Source: Bryopsis sp. KO-2023
Lineage: Eukaryota > Chlorophyta > Ulvophyceae > Bryopsidales > Bryopsidaceae
Direction of reading: 5' to 3'
DNA: 64,000 nt
Assembly: GCA_030272585.1 (NCBI GenBank)
Contig: BSYQ01000016.1
Location: forward strand, 1,302,001 to 1,366,000
The first letter of the stretch is position 1. The number at the start of each line of letters is the position of its first letter. The position numbers and the translations under genes are program-made. The notes beneath the pieces are model-generated. The model was not told where the DNA came from. It made no database searches and saw nothing but the letters and a program-made list of their open reading frames with translations. Positions 31,901 to 40,082 of this stretch are shown in pieces.

Positions 31901-33021
31901 AACAGATCACGACGGACTTGGTTACCGACCTACCGTCTTCCCATGGCTTCACAGCAATCGCTGTCTTTGTAGACCGATTGACGAAGTATGCGAGGTTCGT
32001 ACCCTGTAACAAAACTATCACGGCGCCAGAATACGCAAAGCTGTTCGTGGAGAACATATACAAACACTACGGGCTGCCTAAAATCATAGTTTCGGATCGG
32101 GATCCAAGGTTCACAAGTTTGTTCTGGACCTCCCTTTTCAAACTTTTAGGTACTCAGCTCCGGATGAGCACTGCATACCATCCTCAAACGGATGGGCAGT
32201 CGGAAGTCACCATCCGGGTGCTGGAGGATTTCCTGCGTCCGTATGTGGAACGGTACCCAGACCGTTGGGTGGATTATTTGCCGACCGCGGAATTTGCCGC
32301 AAATAATTCACGGAATGTCTCCACAGGCTATGCGCCAGCCCATCTTCTGTATGGCCAGAACATGGGGCAGATAGTTGTTGCCAGGAAGGGAGTTCGGACG
32401 GGCGATGAATCGGAAATGGCGGCTGAGATGGTACGTCGAATGGACGACCAAATGCGAAACGCTAAGGCGAAATACGCAGAGGCACAGAACCGCATGTGCA
32501 CCTCAGCAAACAAACGTCGAAGGAAAGTGGAGTTTCAGGTTGGCGATGAAGTGCTGGTACAAAGCAAGTATATTCCCCTTGCTTCACTTCAGAAAATCCC
32601 ACCGAAAATCCGCCGACGATTTGTTGGACCTTTCCGGGTGGCTAGCCGAATTGGGGCTGTCGCCTACCGTCTTGACCTTCCCGACCACTGGAAAATCCAC
32701 CCAACTTTCCATGTGTCGAAACTGAAGGCTTACTCTCGGCTTGATGACGATCAGCGAGAGATAGACGCTCCAGAGGGGGAGCTAGTGGATGGAACCATCG
32801 AATTCGAGGTCGAGCGCATCCTTAGAGATCGGGGCACTACTCGCAAGGAGTACCTGATCCTTTGGAAGGGCTACGATTTGATGGAATCCACCTGGGAGCC
32901 AGAAAGCCACCTGGCCAATGCCCAGGACTTGCTTAAGGAGTACTTAGCCAACAAACCGGAGAATAAACAAGTGACCCAATCTAAGAAAAAGACTAGGGCC
33001 CAACGCAGAACTCGAACCTAA
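28903..33021 (+). CDS. pol: Pol polyprotein: protease, reverse transcriptase, RNase H, integrase, chromodomain
   Basis: The frame opens after a stop at 28900-28902 and is -1 relative to gag. It has no ATG at its head, so it is probably made as a Gag-Pol fusion by frameshift at 28933-28939 (numbering from 28903). Residues 1-60 are very basic. Protease: catalytic Asp204 in VDCGATEN, then ILGLPWL. RT: about 440-630, with VDYR, TKIDLRSGYWQ, FGMTNCPAQFQ and catalytic FIDD at 587-590. RNase H: Asp736 in TDASG. Integrase: His934/935, C972-x2-C975, then Asp1005, Asp1065 and Glu1101 (35 residues apart). GPF-type module, then chromodomain about 1300-1350. All catalytic residues are present. The protease has DCG where DSG or DTG is usual. 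Confidence 0.95.
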   Translation: MSRGRKVQEMVKRKSRMNRAQTRSAKRRRARRHRYKQRQKLLRKERLARNAEVNKRAQGEIEKNATQGAEGSIMSAKLETRSSKCSTLTRTSSESSSEPVDSVHGDLGSPEGTENSVSFPPQGTKRSPEGREPARESNKPATRSPPTDESAAPVQGTGRGQKVDEGQYSPSERMLPLGGPNHLKFMGYEIRARLGGVPISAYVDCGATENYITKKLVTRLKLETTECKKGVTLADGTLCSLDRRCEDLQLRMGTYTTTLSADVFPNLSYDMILGLPWLMQTNPKLDFATGTLKVPVGAGWTTVPMKERPSDYLQHLAPAIDTVSAKKLFSLVKNSPEVDQAYLVVVRPTTPEDMAHLMQYPYPGIPEERLNATETTPAYLQPDVEKVMHSGLDPRIKAVLTSFKDVFPKDLPPGVPPVRKGHEFKVDLEDEQMTPIHRPLYKLSPAELDEVRTQVDYLLEQRKIRPSESPWGAPILFVPKKDGGLRMCVDYRWINKFTVKNRYPLPLPEELMDRLARAKIYTKIDLRSGYWQFPVRPKDTPKTAFRTRYGHFEFLVCPFGMTNCPAQFQTMVQDLLGEFLDEFVVVFIDDILVFSNSVEEHVEHLNLVFERLRKHKLYAKASKCEVGVAETDYLGYHLSEKGLQPMQDKVKAIQQWKELTSVTDVRSFLGMVSYYRKFIPEFARIASPLTDLTKKDTVWEWGLNQRNAYNELKDRISRAPILLLPDPAKEYTVITDASGTAYGAVLTQDHGKGLQPIAYLSRRLKPAETRYSAYERELGAIAYALAQWRHYLEGCDGGVKVLTDHKPITHFMNQSTLSRTQTRWLNSGFFQSIGPKIVYIQGKANVLADALSRSLPGPPDQLNNLSTWEVAEKEAWKEALRSDEQLKPIFERMERGVSPQYKLDDGFLYYTKTDPGPSLLVVPASFQKRILEEHHDVPSAGHVGADRMTEVLTRSYWWKGVGLAVKAYVKTCPTCQLNKSDLQRQKGLLQPLPIPDQKWEQITTDLVTDLPSSHGFTAIAVFVDRLTKYARFVPCNKTITAPEYAKLFVENIYKHYGLPKIIVSDRDPRFTSLFWTSLFKLLGTQLRMSTAYHPQTDGQSEVTIRVLEDFLRPYVERYPDRWVDYLPTAEFAANNSRNVSTGYAPAHLLYGQNMGQIVVARKGVRTGDESEMAAEMVRRMDDQMRNAKAKYAEAQNRMCTSANKRRRKVEFQVGDEVLVQSKYIPLASLQKIPPKIRRRFVGPFRVASRIGAVAYRLDLPDHWKIHPTFHVSKLKAYSRLDDDQREIDAPEGELVDGTIEFEVERILRDRGTTRKEYLILWKGYDLMESTWEPESHLANAQDLLKEYLANKPENKQVTQSKKKTRAQRRTRT
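28933..28939 (+). promoter_or_regulatory. Candidate -1 ribosomal frameshift site (GTTAAAC)
   Basis: In the gag frame this reads G TTA AAC, matching the heptamer GUUAAAC, a slippery sequence used by equine arteritis virus. It lies in the 52-bp window (28903-28954) where the pol frame is open before gag stops, 12 nt before the gag stop codon. A -1 slip here continues in the pol frame with CGA AAA AGC. A possible GCCG...CGGC stem lies downstream. Frameshifting is inferred. Confidence 0.7.
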
Positions 33022-33641
33022 ACAGGGATCATTACCACTCTGTTCACGCTCGACTTAATACTATCCTTCCAGCTGGGGGAAAAATATTAAGCCGAGAAAG
33101 TCGATTTGGAACGCTATCCAGATGGGATACCAAAAAGACTTAGGAAAAGAACACCAAGTAGAACTCCCGGAAAAGCCTAGGGAAAGTTTCCATCTTTTCC
33201 TAGGGAAAGTTTCCATCTTTTCCGGCGAACGGGTTGCTATCTTTTCCCGTGACAGAACTGTGGACGGTTCGCAGGACGGGCTAGGGGTCAGTTTTCTTTC
33301 CGGGGAGGTTTACCTAACGCACAACTCACACGCTCATAGCGACTGACAACAGGTGATGGGGACATTGGATCAAGTGATGGGTTAATGTCCGACCTGGAGG
33401 TCACGTGATTGCGCCGCAGGTGGAACTGAGTTGACATAAGCAAGTTAGGGTAAAATCAAATAGGCACGAACCCGTGTGGTGACGGTGACCTCCATAGAGT
33501 GTCACGTTACCGAGGAACGTTAGCTAATACGCCTAGCGTATCTTAAAGCGGACTTGCGATCATTTTGTCCTGGTTATTCTCGGCGCGCATACAGAAAAGT
33601 CGGAGACTAGACGGAGAACAAAGCGCAGCCAACAAAAGAGA
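33022..33641 (+). other. Non-coding gap between pol and ORF3 of element 2
   Basis: These 620 bp contain no convincing frame. The first 500 bp are homologous to 2122-2620 of element 1. A 23-bp direct tandem repeat occupies 33178-33200 and 33201-33223 and holds GGAAAGTTTCC. The stretch probably contains the signal that allows ORF3 to be expressed (splice acceptor or internal promoter), but I cannot identify it. Confidence 0.6.
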
Positions 33642-35399
33642 ATGCCAAAGCACAGCCCGATCATGTGGCGCAGTGGTGATAAGGCGGTGGGAAAGGAGTC
33701 GAGTGGAAAACAACTGGGTGGCAGCGGAAAAACGAAAGGCAGTGGCGGCGAGAAAGGCGGAAAAGGAAAAAGTGGAACTCTCGCCGACGCTTGCCCACCC
33801 AGAGGGGAACCCAAACCACTTATCACACCACCTCCTAAGGCGAAAATCATGAAAACTCTCCCAGCTCCTTCGGTGCTTTCGAAACTTCGGAACTTCGAAA
33901 CATCGCTGCTCAAAGGAACCTCCAAGATCGTAATTCGCCCACCGACAGAGTTGCCGGAAAAACTGCCGGAAAAACCTAGTTCCAGAACAGGAAAAACACT
34001 CGACCGGGACGCCGACCCAGCTACTCTCCAAGCTAGGTGTCAACGGTTACAAGACGATGTGTTGGAACTCCGTGCAGAACGCGACGCACAACGCGCGCGG
34101 GCGGATCAGGCAGAGAAGCACTTGAAAAAGTTTGAGGGTGCAGCTCAACGACTCTGCAATCAAGTTAGCCAACTTGAACACGATCTAAAAATCGCTCAAC
34201 AAGCGAGGGGAACAGCCGAACAGGAGCTGAGGCAGCTTCAAAAGGAACTCGACACTGCGAACCAGACGCAGAAAAAGCTGCAGTCGCAGTTGACGAAACA
34301 GCAGCCGCACCTGACGTCCACAGACGAAAGGTCGGCCTGGCAAACGGCTGTGTACTCGTCTGAGGCACAGTCCGGGTTGATGAGCCGGTTGCTCCACAGC
34401 GTTCCCGCACGCCTTGGGGACTATGTGGAAAACCTTTGTCGGGCGACGATGGACGATATCATCACGCAGGGTGCTGGAGCTGCTGCTGCGATCAGAGACG
34501 GAGAGGAGCCTGTCTACTACGGCAAAGGGAACGTTCCGGTTAACCACCGGCTAGCCGGGTATGACTATACGCAGGTGGACAAAACGCTCGAGAGAATCAG
34601 AAATCGTGCACCGGGGCACTTTGACGTTCCCGACGTTGCAGACGATATGATCTCAGAGCCACAACCCAGGAGAATCCGCGACCTGACCGGGGGACAGACC
34701 GGGGGAAAGACCGACGAAAAGTCGGCGCCCAAGAAAAGGAAGGAGAGAGAGGAAGAGGAAGCGCTCGCCGACATGTCCAAGAGGTTCAAGGACAGGCGTG
34801 GGGAAAAGCCACCGATCTGCTTGTGGTGCTATTCGCCGCCGGCGCTGGCGGATAGCTACGTGATCACCACATGCACGAGCCACACGGTGTGCCGAACCCA
34901 CTGGAACCTCATGATTATCCTCGTGCGCTTATACGGGGTGTGGCAGGAACAGCGAATCGACCCGCCACAGGTTCAGCTGAAAGACCTACATTTGGACATG
35001 CGGGAGCCAGACTTCCAGCCACTCCTTCAGGCTCCACCCACGACCCAGACGCTCACTGAGTGCTATCAGTGCTTGAGAAGGGACATGGGCTTTCCGAAAG
35101 GCCTTGCCCTGAAGCGCTTGGGTCCGTTGGTGAAAAAGTGGGCGGAGGAGTATGAGAAGCAGGAAAAAGAGAGAACACCCGAACCAGAAACAAAAGGAGA
35201 ACAGGACCCAGAACAGGACGAAGGAAAAAGTCCTTCCGTGTCCAGCAGGAGTCCATCCTCGGAGCCCTCGTCTTTGAGACCTCTTCCTCCACCTTTGGAT
35301 GAGGATTTCCCTCCTTTGGATGTGGAAGACGACGAGCCTCCGATCGACTTAGTGGCAGAGCCAGTCGATGACCCAGCTGAACAACCAGCTGGCGGCTGA
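33642..35399 (+). CDS. ORF3: coiled-coil protein with RING-like Cys/His pattern (585 aa), function unknown
   Basis: The start ATG has a purine at -3; the stop is TGA at 35397. N-terminal 60 residues are Gly/Lys/Ser-rich and basic. A strong heptad region spans about 125-221 (QRLQDDVLELRAERD and on). A basic KKRKERE stretch at about 363 could be a nuclear signal. Then Cys/His residues fall as C393-x2-C396-x14-C411-x2-H414-x2-C417-x2-H420-x53-C474-x2-C477, the order of a cross-braced RING-type zinc site but with His as sixth ligand and a long last loop. The C-terminus (500-585) is acidic and Pro/Ser-rich. There is no signal peptide or clear membrane segment, so it is not an envelope protein. It lies between pol and the 3' LTR, on the same strand. 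Element 1 has no counterpart. E3 ligase, chromatin-binding or regulatory roles are guesses only. Confidence 0.8.
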   Translation: MPKHSPIMWRSGDKAVGKESSGKQLGGSGKTKGSGGEKGGKGKSGTLADACPPRGEPKPLITPPPKAKIMKTLPAPSVLSKLRNFETSLLKGTSKIVIRPPTELPEKLPEKPSSRTGKTLDRDADPATLQARCQRLQDDVLELRAERDAQRARADQAEKHLKKFEGAAQRLCNQVSQLEHDLKIAQQARGTAEQELRQLQKELDTANQTQKKLQSQLTKQQPHLTSTDERSAWQTAVYSSEAQSGLMSRLLHSVPARLGDYVENLCRATMDDIITQGAGAAAAIRDGEEPVYYGKGNVPVNHRLAGYDYTQVDKTLERIRNRAPGHFDVPDVADDMISEPQPRRIRDLTGGQTGGKTDEKSAPKKRKEREEEEALADMSKRFKDRRGEKPPICLWCYSPPALADSYVITTCTSHTVCRTHWNLMIILVRLYGVWQEQRIDPPQVQLKDLHLDMREPDFQPLLQAPPTTQTLTECYQCLRRDMGFPKGLALKRLGPLVKKWAEEYEKQEKERTPEPETKGEQDPEQDEGKSPSVSSRSPSSEPSSLRPLPPPLDEDFPPLDVEDDEPPIDLVAEPVDDPAEQPAGG

Positions 35400-35683
35400 G
35401 ATGGGTTCTGGAGTGACAACGAAAAGCAGACCAAGCCGGAGACCAAGCTACCGTCCAAGCCAGAGACCAAGCCTCAAGACAGAACGGGGTTTTTCTGTGG
35501 GGTTGAGCATGGGTTTGGTTTGGGATTTTTCATCGGTTTGTTTGGGGTTTAGTCTGACCTTTAGTTGGGGTTTTTGTTGTGGGTTTGTTTGGGGTTTCTT
35601 TTTATTCTCGTTCGACCTTTTTCTTTCTTTCTTTCCAGGGTTGTGACGGGTGTGGACACCCTCTCGTGGGGGGGGGGACAAAT
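35400..35683 (+). other. 3' untranslated tail of element 2 with G/T-rich stretch, hairpin and polypurine tract
   Basis: From about 35486 to 35610 the strand is made of GGGGTTT-like runs, also present in element 1. GGGTGTGGACACCC at 35648-35661 is an inverted repeat kept unchanged in element 1 (3162-3175) within a nearly identical 21-bp block, although the flanks have diverged. Ten G at 35668-35677 followed by ACAAAT abut the LTR and form the polypurine tract for plus-strand priming. Confidence 0.75.
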
Positions 35684-35814
35684 TGATAGTAGTAACTCGG
35701 GTTTAGGGGTATTGTGTAGTAACTCGGGTTTAGGGGTATTGTGTAGTACAATGGGATGTACGACAGGGTTTATAGGGCAGGGGGCCCTCCTGTAAAAATT
35801 AATCTTCCCAGTGA

Positions 35815-35851
<37 letters not shown>

Positions 35852-35886
35852 TGCTTGTGTCTCGGGGTCCTAGACCCCCCTTATCA
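35684..35886 (+). repeat. 3' LTR of element 2 (203 bp)
   Basis: It is identical to the 5' LTR except for C35725 (T25210 in the 5' copy), with the same length, microsatellite and terminal inverted repeat. Confidence 0.97.
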
Positions 35887-36796
35887 GTCAGCGCGCGGGC
35901 GAGCGCGTCAGTGCTGCAACGAAAGGACTTGGGAGGAGTTGCGTTTCTTTTTTTGTGTGTGTGGCAACGGAGTGCTCCGATCGTGGGGTGCTGGTGGGCC
36001 ACCAGTGGTGGCGTTCCTGGGTTCAAGCGCGCCCTTGGTGGATGATCCGATCAGGTAATTTGGGATTATCGACGTGATCTTTCTCGGGAGAAAAAAGGGA
36101 GAGAGGGTTGGAAAAAAAACGGCCAAGCGAGAAGGGGACAAAAAAAAAGAGGGAGGAAAAAAGGAAGAGAAAGGTCCAAAGAAAAGTTTTCGATTCCAAA
36201 GGGAAGAAACAACTCTTTCGGAATAATAGAATAAACGAGAAAAAAAAAAAAAAAAAAAAAATTTTTTTTGGAGAGGAACGAAAGAGAAGAAAAAACGAAC
36301 GAAAAAAAAGGTACCGAAAAAAACAGACGGAAACAACATGTTTTTTTTCATAGAAAAAGAAAATGGGTACAAAAAATTGTTTCAAAAACCAGAAAGTTTG
36401 ATTAAAAAGAAGAAGAAAATCGATCTCTTCGATAAAACACGAAAAAAAGTTGGAAACTTCAAAGAAACACAAAAACCCATGAAAAACGAGCAACTCTTTT
36501 TACACGACAATCCGGGAAACAAAATCGTAATTTATCCCTAGTACATCGAAAGCTCAACACCCGAAAGTCGCAACGATGAAAAACCTCGAAACCACTCCTG
36601 ACGACCACCGAACACCCTTCGCAATTCTTGGGGCAACCTCGTTCCCGCGCGCGAGGGCACTTGCGTTCCGTGGCTTCCCGCTACCTTCCAAACTCTACAA
36701 CGCTCCGTAACTTTCCGATCGTTGCTCCGTTGGATTCGCGGCACGGACCGTCCCAATCCGTATCGAAAATTCCTTCCCTCTTTCTGTCCTCCACCT
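35887..36796. repeat. Array spacer 8, right part, beginning with the right GTCAG duplication
   Basis: Sequence resumes at GTCAG (35887-35891) and continues as in the other spacers: palindromes, purine-rich segment with A22T8, tRNA upstream region. From here rightward every spacer reads GGTACCG instead of AGTACCG after the purine run. TTTCTGTCC for TTTACGTCC is private to this copy. No gene is supported. Confidence 0.92.
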
Positions 36797-36868
36797 TCCG
36801 TCGTAGTCTAGGTGGTCAGGACATGTGGCTCTCACCCACAAGACCCGGGTTCGAGTCCCGGCGACGGA
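36797..36868 (+). tRNA. trnE-CUC: tRNA-Glu (CUC), unit 9
   Basis: It is identical by eye to the unit 1 copy, and is the first one right of element 2. Confidence 0.97.
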
Positions 36869-36926
36869 AAGGGTCTTTCTTTCGGAGGAGCTCAAGTACC
36901 CACGTATCGACCGATAGTCGTTTGAT

Positions 36927-36997
36927 GCGTTGTCCGGGAGTCGAACCCGGGTCCCTTGCTTGGAAGGCAAGTATCCTAACCGTTGGACTAACAACGC
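36927..36997 (-). tRNA. trnG-UCC: tRNA-Gly (UCC), unit 9
   Basis: It is identical by eye to the unit 1 copy. Confidence 0.97.
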
Positions 36998-37070
36998 CAC
37001 GTAGTGGGGGAGAAAATCCACTTGCGAAACCAAGCACGGACCGTTTTCGGAGAAAAACGAAAACGATCAA

Positions 37071-38536
37071 GTTGCCCCCGCCGGATTTCCTGAGACATCC
37101 CTGATCTCGGTACTGATCGGCCCCAATCGTGCTTGATTGGCGAGTTCGGAAGGGATCGCATGTTTTCATGATGGTATGAGGGCAACACGTTTGAATGCCT
37201 CCGTCGAGGGCTTTTGTACTCGTTCATCAAGCACATCCATACCTCCAAATCGAAAATAATCAAGTTGCCCCCGCCGGATTTCCTGAGACATCCCTGATCT
37301 CGGTACTGATCGGCCCCAATCGTGCTTGATTGGCGAGTTCGGAAGGGATCGCATGTTTTCACGATGGTATGAGGGCAACACGTTTGAATGCCTCCGTCGA
37401 GGGCTTTTGTACTCGTCCATCAAGCACATCCAAACCTCCAAATCAAAAATAATCAAGTTGCCCCCGCCGGATTTCCTGAGACATCCCTGATCTCGGTACT
37501 GATCGGCCCCAATCGTGCTTGATTGGCGAGTTCGGAAGGGATCGCATGTTTTCACGATGGTATGAGGGCAACACGTTTGAATGCCTCCATCGAGGGCTTT
37601 TGTACTCGTCCATCAAGCACATCCATACCTCCAAATCAAAAATAATCAAGTTGCCCCCGCCGGATTTCCTGAGACATCCCTGATCTCGGTACTGATCGGC
37701 CCCAATCGTGCTTGATTGGCGAGTTCGGAAGGGATCGCATGTTTTCACGATGGTATGAGGGCAACACGTTTGAATGCCTCCGTCGAGGGCTTTTGTACTC
37801 GTCCATCAATCACATCCAAACCTCCAAATCAAAAATAATCAAGTTGCCCCCGCCGGATTTCCTGAGACATCCCTGATCTCGGTACTGATCGGCCCCAATC
37901 GTGCTTGATTGGCGAGTTCGGAAGGGATCGCATGTTTTCACGATGGTATGAGGGCAACACGTTTGAATGCCTCCGTCGAGGGCTTTTGTACTCGTCCATC
38001 AAGCACATCCAAACCTCCAAATCAAAAATAATCAAGTTGCCCCCGCCGGATTTCCTGAGACATCCCTGATCTCGGTACTGATCGGCCCCAATCGTGCTTG
38101 ATTGGCGAGTTCGGAAGGGATCGCATGTTTTCACGATGGTATGAGGGCAACACGTTTGAATGCCTCCGTCGAGGGCTTTTGTACTCGTCCATCAAGCACA
38201 TCCATACCTCCAAATCGAAAACGATCAAGTTGCCCCGCCGGATTTCCTGAGACATCCCTGATCTCGGTACTGATCGGCCCCAATCGTGCTTGATTGGCGA
38301 GTTCGGAAGGGATCGCATGTTTTCACGATGGTATGAGGGCAACACGTTTGAATGCCTCCGTCGAGGGCTTTTGTACTCGTCCATCAATCACATCCAAACC
38401 TCCAAATCAAAAATAATCAAGTTGCCCCCGCCGGATTTCCTGAGACATCCCTGATCTCGGTACTGATCGGCCCCAATCGTGCTTGATTGGCGAGTTCAGA
38501 AGGGATCGCATGTTTTCACGATGGTATGAGGGCAAC
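37071..38536 (-). rRNA. 5S rRNA: 5S rRNA cluster 9: eight genes
   Basis: The genes start at 37071, 37264, 37457, 37650, 37843, 38036, 38229 and 38421. The 38229 copy is 115 bp, with four instead of five C near its 3' end, and is followed by GATCGTTTTC, as in the tRNA-proximal junction. The 38421 copy has a C-to-T change in the 5S RNA just 5' of GAACUC and, unlike most clusters, lacks the T7-type spacer before it. Confidence 0.92.
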
Positions 38537-39808
38537 ACGTTTGTATGCCTCCGTCGGGGGCTTTCGTAGCCGTTTCTCGGGCTCGCAAGCAATTAGTCTT
38601 TCAATGATTCGTGCTTTTCTTGTTGAATCGTTTTTTAAGGATGGAATTGACAATGCATTAAAACGTTATACTTTTGGGTCCCTTGAATTCGAGCTGATTG
38701 GAGGGATTGTCCTTTTTGGGTTTAGGTTTGGCGACGTGGTTTGACTTCTCACGAGTGGCTGAGTGTGCGCCAGTGAGGGCGAGCGTCTGGGTGAGTGTGG
38801 CACGTGGGTGGGTGAAATTGTGCGGGTCAGCACGTGGGGGAGCGTGCGACGGGGACAGAGTGGAAGGGTGGGCGTGTGTGGGCGTGTGGTGGGTGAGTCA
38901 GCGCGCGGGCGAGCGCGTCAGTGCTGCAACGAAAGGACTTGGGAGGAGTTGCGTTTCCTTTTTATGTGTGTGTGGCAACGGAGTGCTCCGATCGTGGGGT
39001 GCTGGTGGGCCACCAGTGGTGGCGTTCCTGGGTTCAAGCGCGCCCTTGGTGGATGATCCGATCAGGTAATTTGGGATTATCGACGTGATCTTTCTCGGGA
39101 GAAAAAAGGGAGAGAGGGTTGGAAAAAAACGGCCAAGCGAGAAGGGGACAAAAAAAAAGAGGGAGGAAAAAAGGAAGAGAAAGGTCCAAAGAAAAGTTTT
39201 CGATTCCAAAGGGAAGAAACAACTCTTTCGGAATAATAGAATAAACGAGAAAAAAAAAAAAAAAAAAAAAAAAATTTTTTTGGAGAGGAACGAAAGAGAA
39301 GAAAAAACGAACGAAAAAAAAGGTACCGAAAAAAACAGACGGAAACAACATGTTTTTTTTCATAGAAAAAGAAAATGGGTACAAAAAATTGTTTCAAAAA
39401 CCAGAAAGTTTGATTAAAAAGAAGAAGAAAATCGATCTCTTCGATAAAACACGAAAAAAAGTTGGAAACTTCAAAGAAACACAAAAACCCATGAAAAACG
39501 AGCAACTCTTTTTACACGACAATCCGGGAAACAAAATCGTAATTTATCCCTAGTACATCGAAAGCTCAACACCCGAAAGTCGCAACGATGAAAAACCTCG
39601 AAACCACTCCTGACGACCACCGAACACCCTTCGCAATTCTTGGGGCAACCTCGTTCCCGCGCGCGAGGGCACTTGCGTTCCGTGGCTTCCCGCTACCTTC
39701 CAAACTCTACAACGCTCCGTAACTTTCCGATCGTTGCTCCGTTGGATTCGCGGCACGGACCGTCCCAATCCGTATCGAAAATTCCTTCCCTCTTTACGTC
39801 CTCCACCT
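38537..39808. repeat. Array spacer 9
   Basis: It is a 1,272-bp spacer with A25T7. The T7 run after GCGTTTC is changed to CCTTTTTATG (shared with spacer 11), and one A is missing in the GGAAAAAAAC run. No gene is supported. Confidence 0.9.
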
Positions 39809-39880
39809 TCCGTCGTAGTCTAGGTGGTCAGGACATGTGGCTCTCACCCACAAGACCCGGGTTCGAGTCCCGGCAACGGA
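39809..39880 (+). tRNA. trnE-CUC: tRNA-Glu (CUC), unit 10, with an acceptor-stem mismatch
   Basis: G to A at 39875 changes the acceptor 3' strand from CGACGGA to CAACGGA, leaving C6 opposite A67. The other arms are intact. It is the only one of 19 copies with a change inside the tRNA, and may be impaired. Confidence 0.93.
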
Positions 39881-39938
39881 AAGGGTCTTTCTTTCGGAGG
39901 AGCTCAAGTACCCACGTATTGACCGATAGTCGTTTGAT

Positions 39939-40009
39939 GCGTTGTCCGGGAGTCGAACCCGGGTCCCTTGCTTGGAAGGCAAGTATCCTAACCGTTGGAC
40001 TAACAACGC
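39939..40009 (-). tRNA. trnG-UCC: tRNA-Gly (UCC), unit 10
   Basis: The tRNA is unchanged. The segment between the tRNAs now reads CGTATTGACC instead of CGTATCGACC, as in units 12-19. Confidence 0.97.
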
Positions 40010-40082
40010 CACGTAGTGGGGGAGAAAATCCACTTGCGAAACCAAGCACGGACCGTTTTCGGAGAAAAACGAAAACGATCAA

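Larger units (their letters stand above)
25169..35886 (+). mobile_element. Complete Ty3/gypsy chromovirus-type LTR retrotransposon, element 2 (10,718 bp)
   Basis: The order is LTR, structured leader, gag, pol (overlapping, different frame), ORF3, purine tract, LTR, with a 5-bp target duplication on both sides. The two LTRs differ at one base (T25210, C35725), so insertion is recent. Gag, pol and ORF3 frames are all open. The element is much longer than typical chromoviruses (about 5-7 kb) because of a long Gag and the extra ORF. It sits in the G/T-rich part of an array spacer in the same orientation as element 1. Confidence 0.97.

Noticed and set aside
33642..35399. ORF3 as an envelope gene
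   Set aside because: No signal peptide, no convincing transmembrane segment and no furin-type site; the protein is charged and has a predicted coiled coil.
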